From contig JAPLUJ010000192.1 in NCBI GenBank assembly GCA_026397695.1, positions 1 through 6,097 of the forward strand: a DNA stretch of 6,097 nucleotides, read 5' to 3'. Each line of letters starts with the position of its first letter. Position 1 is the stretch's first letter. Under the pieces are notes generated by a model. That model was not told the DNA's origin. It saw nothing but the letters and a program-made list of their open reading frames with translations, and searched no databases. A program made the translations under genes and the position numbers. Positions 4,863 to 6,097 of the stretch are shown here, piece by piece. The DNA comes from Verrucomicrobiota bacterium. Its GTDB lineage: Bacteria > Verrucomicrobiota > Verrucomicrobiia > Verrucomicrobiales > Akkermansiaceae.

Positions 4863-6097
4863 ATGAAACCGACCACCTCCAAAACCACGAACCGGCGGCG
4901 CAGCAGTCGCAATGTATATGATATTCTCTTCGTGTTGTTCAAACACAAATGGAAGATCATTTTCCTTTCCCTGCTTGGCTTCGGCGGCGCGGGTGCCTTG
5001 TTATACTGGGACCTGCGTTCACCGCAATACGAGACGCGGGCCAAGCTGTTGGTACGCTATGTCCTCGAACGCAGCTCCGTGGACCCCTACGAGTCCAAGG
5101 TGGATGCCGGCGGCAACCGCGGCATGGAGGTCATGGACGCCGAGATCGAAATCATCAGAAGCACCGATCTGGCCCTCGAAGTGGCTACCAAGATCGGCCC
5201 GCAGAAGATTATCACCACCACGAAGGAAACCCCGCCCACCAATGCCGAAGCTGCGGTGGAGATCGCCAAAAGCCTCAGCGTCCAAACGACGCGCGGCAGC
5301 AATGTCATCCACCTTACCTACCACCATCCGGACCCCGCAGTGGCGGTCGCCGTGCTCAATCAGTTGATTGAAAGTTATTTCGAGCGACATCTGGAGATTC
5401 ACCGCTCCACCGGGGCCTTTGAGAGCGTGGCAAGGCAAACCGATCAGGCCCGCAGCCGGCTGAGCCAGACCGAGGCGGAACTCAGCAAACTGAGTTCCGA
5501 GTCCGGCTTCCTGTCCCTCGCCGATGCCAAGGCCGCCTTGGAGGCGCGCCGGAATTCGCTGCGCTCCAACCTGATGGCCGCACAGGTCGAACTGGCCGAG
5601 CAGCAGGTCAAGGTGGCTTCCCTCGCTGCGTCCATGGGCGTGTTGGAACCAGATGCTAAGAAAAAGGGCGAACCGGAGCAGGTGGAGGAGGAAACGCCGG
5701 TCCGCATGGCGCGGCTCAAGGCGCAGGAGAAATACCGCGATTTGGCTCAGCAACTGACCCTGTTCAAGGAGCGGCGGAACACTTTGATGATGTCCCGCAA
5801 GCCAAATGACCCGATGCTCGTGGCTTTGGATCGGCAGATTGCCGCGATCCAACAGCAAGGGCTCGAACTCATCGAGCAGTATCCCCCACTCGTCAGTAGT
5901 GGAAAGGACCAAGGCGGCAATCAGTCACCGCAGGTCCAGGGCTCCGATCTGAATGTCGAACGGGCCCAATTGGAGTCCCTCGCAGCGAAGTGCAAGACGC
6001 TCACTGAACAAGTCTCCAAGGTGGATGGCGAGGTGGAGAAGATGTCCGCCAGCAGTCTTGGATTCGCCAATTTGGAACGACGGCGGCAGTTGGAGGA
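4863..6097 (+). CDS. Wzz/GumC-like polysaccharide chain-length determinant, N-terminal part (runs off window)
   Basis: Inner-membrane co-polymerase predicted to control polymer length or export in a Wzy-type or related pathway. 411 codons are visible and the frame is open at the right edge. Residues 1-31 are basic and cytoplasmic (RRRSSR, FKHKWK). A transmembrane segment follows at about 32-48 (IIFLSLLGFGGAGALLY). The Wzz domain covers about residues 55-180, with YETRAKLLVRYVLER (56-70), MDAEIEIIRSTDLA (91-104), VIHLTYHHPDPAVAVAVLN (148-166) and YFERHLEIH (172-180). Long Glu/Gln/Leu/Arg-rich stretches at about 190-255 and 285-335, and from about 365 to the edge, look like the periplasmic coiled coil of GumC-type members. 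MMSRKPNDPMLVALDRQIAA matches the usual RPNDP-type segment before the next helix. An in-frame TGA directly precedes ATG 4863, so the start cannot be further upstream. No Shine-Dalgarno is visible. Only 23 bp separate it from the fusion gene, so co-transcription is likely. Whether a second membrane segment or a Wzc-type kinase follows lies outside the window. Confidence 0.88.
   Translation, partial: MKPTTSKTTNRRRSSRNVYDILFVLFKHKWKIIFLSLLGFGGAGALLYWDLRSPQYETRAKLLVRYVLERSSVDPYESKVDAGGNRGMEVMDAEIEIIRSTDLALEVATKIGPQKIITTTKETPPTNAEAAVEIAKSLSVQTTRGSNVIHLTYHHPDPAVAVAVLNQLIESYFERHLEIHRSTGAFESVARQTDQARSRLSQTEAELSKLSSESGFLSLADAKAALEARRNSLRSNLMAAQVELAEQQVKVASLAASMGVLEPDAKKKGEPEQVEEETPVRMARLKAQEKYRDLAQQLTLFKERRNTLMMSRKPNDPMLVALDRQIAAIQQQGLELIEQYPPLVSSGKDQGGNQSPQVQGSDLNVERAQLESLAAKCKTLTEQVSKVDGEVEKMSASSLGFANLERRRQLE

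Noticed and set aside
5019..5912. Open frame of 297 codons on the minus strand
   Set aside because: It lies opposite the Wzz/GumC-like coding region, and its leucine-rich translation mirrors the Glu/Gln/Lys codons of the coiled coil. No family features are visible.
1..6097. CRISPR array, insertion sequence or attachment sites
   Set aside because: I saw no regularly spaced direct repeats, transposase-like frames or long terminal inverted repeats anywhere in the window.

Overview
The window carries part of a surface- or exo-polysaccharide biosynthesis locus from a fairly GC-rich bacterium. All four genes lie on the + strand. Three of them (left-handed beta-helix acyltransferase, Gfo/Idh/MocA dehydrogenase, DegT/DnrJ/EryC1/StrS aminotransferase) are the enzyme types that together oxidise, aminate and N-acylate the sugar ring of a nucleotide sugar. 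The fourth is the N-terminal part of a Wzz/GumC-type chain-length protein. The style of the Wzz-like protein, the FemAB-like domain and the patchy use of Shine-Dalgarno sites fit a Verrucomicrobiota- or Planctomycetota-like Gram-negative. That placement rests on general resemblance and is a weak inference.

Layout: positions 1 to about 757 hold no gene I can defend. This stretch looks AT-richer than the rest and contains a 17-bp dyad overlapping a TTGTAA direct repeat (352-373) and a short CCAT repeat (710-729). The acyltransferase gene (758-1303, GTG start behind AAGGAG) follows. A 181-bp gap then holds two terminator-like hairpins with T-tracts (1301-1323 and 1398-1427). Next come the dehydrogenase (1485-2606), a 109-bp gap ending in a good ribosome binding site, and a 707-residue protein (2716-4839) joining a complete aminotransferase to a complete FemAB-like GNAT-fold domain. 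After 23 bp the Wzz/GumC-like gene starts at 4863 and runs off the right edge.

How the genes work together (inference): the dehydrogenase would oxidise a ring carbon of a UDP- or dTDP-sugar to a ketone, the aminotransferase half would convert the ketone to an amine using glutamate, and the beta-helix enzyme would acetylate the amine. This is the logic of the WbpB/WbpE/WbpD (WlbA/WlbC/WlbB) pathway to UDP-2,3-diacetamido-glucuronate, although the substrate here cannot be read from sequence. The chain-length protein would act on the finished polymer at the inner membrane. The most unusual element is the aminotransferase-FemAB fusion. It puts a second potential N-acyl or aminoacyl transferase on the same polypeptide as the enzyme that makes the amine, in a locus that already has a dedicated acyltransferase.
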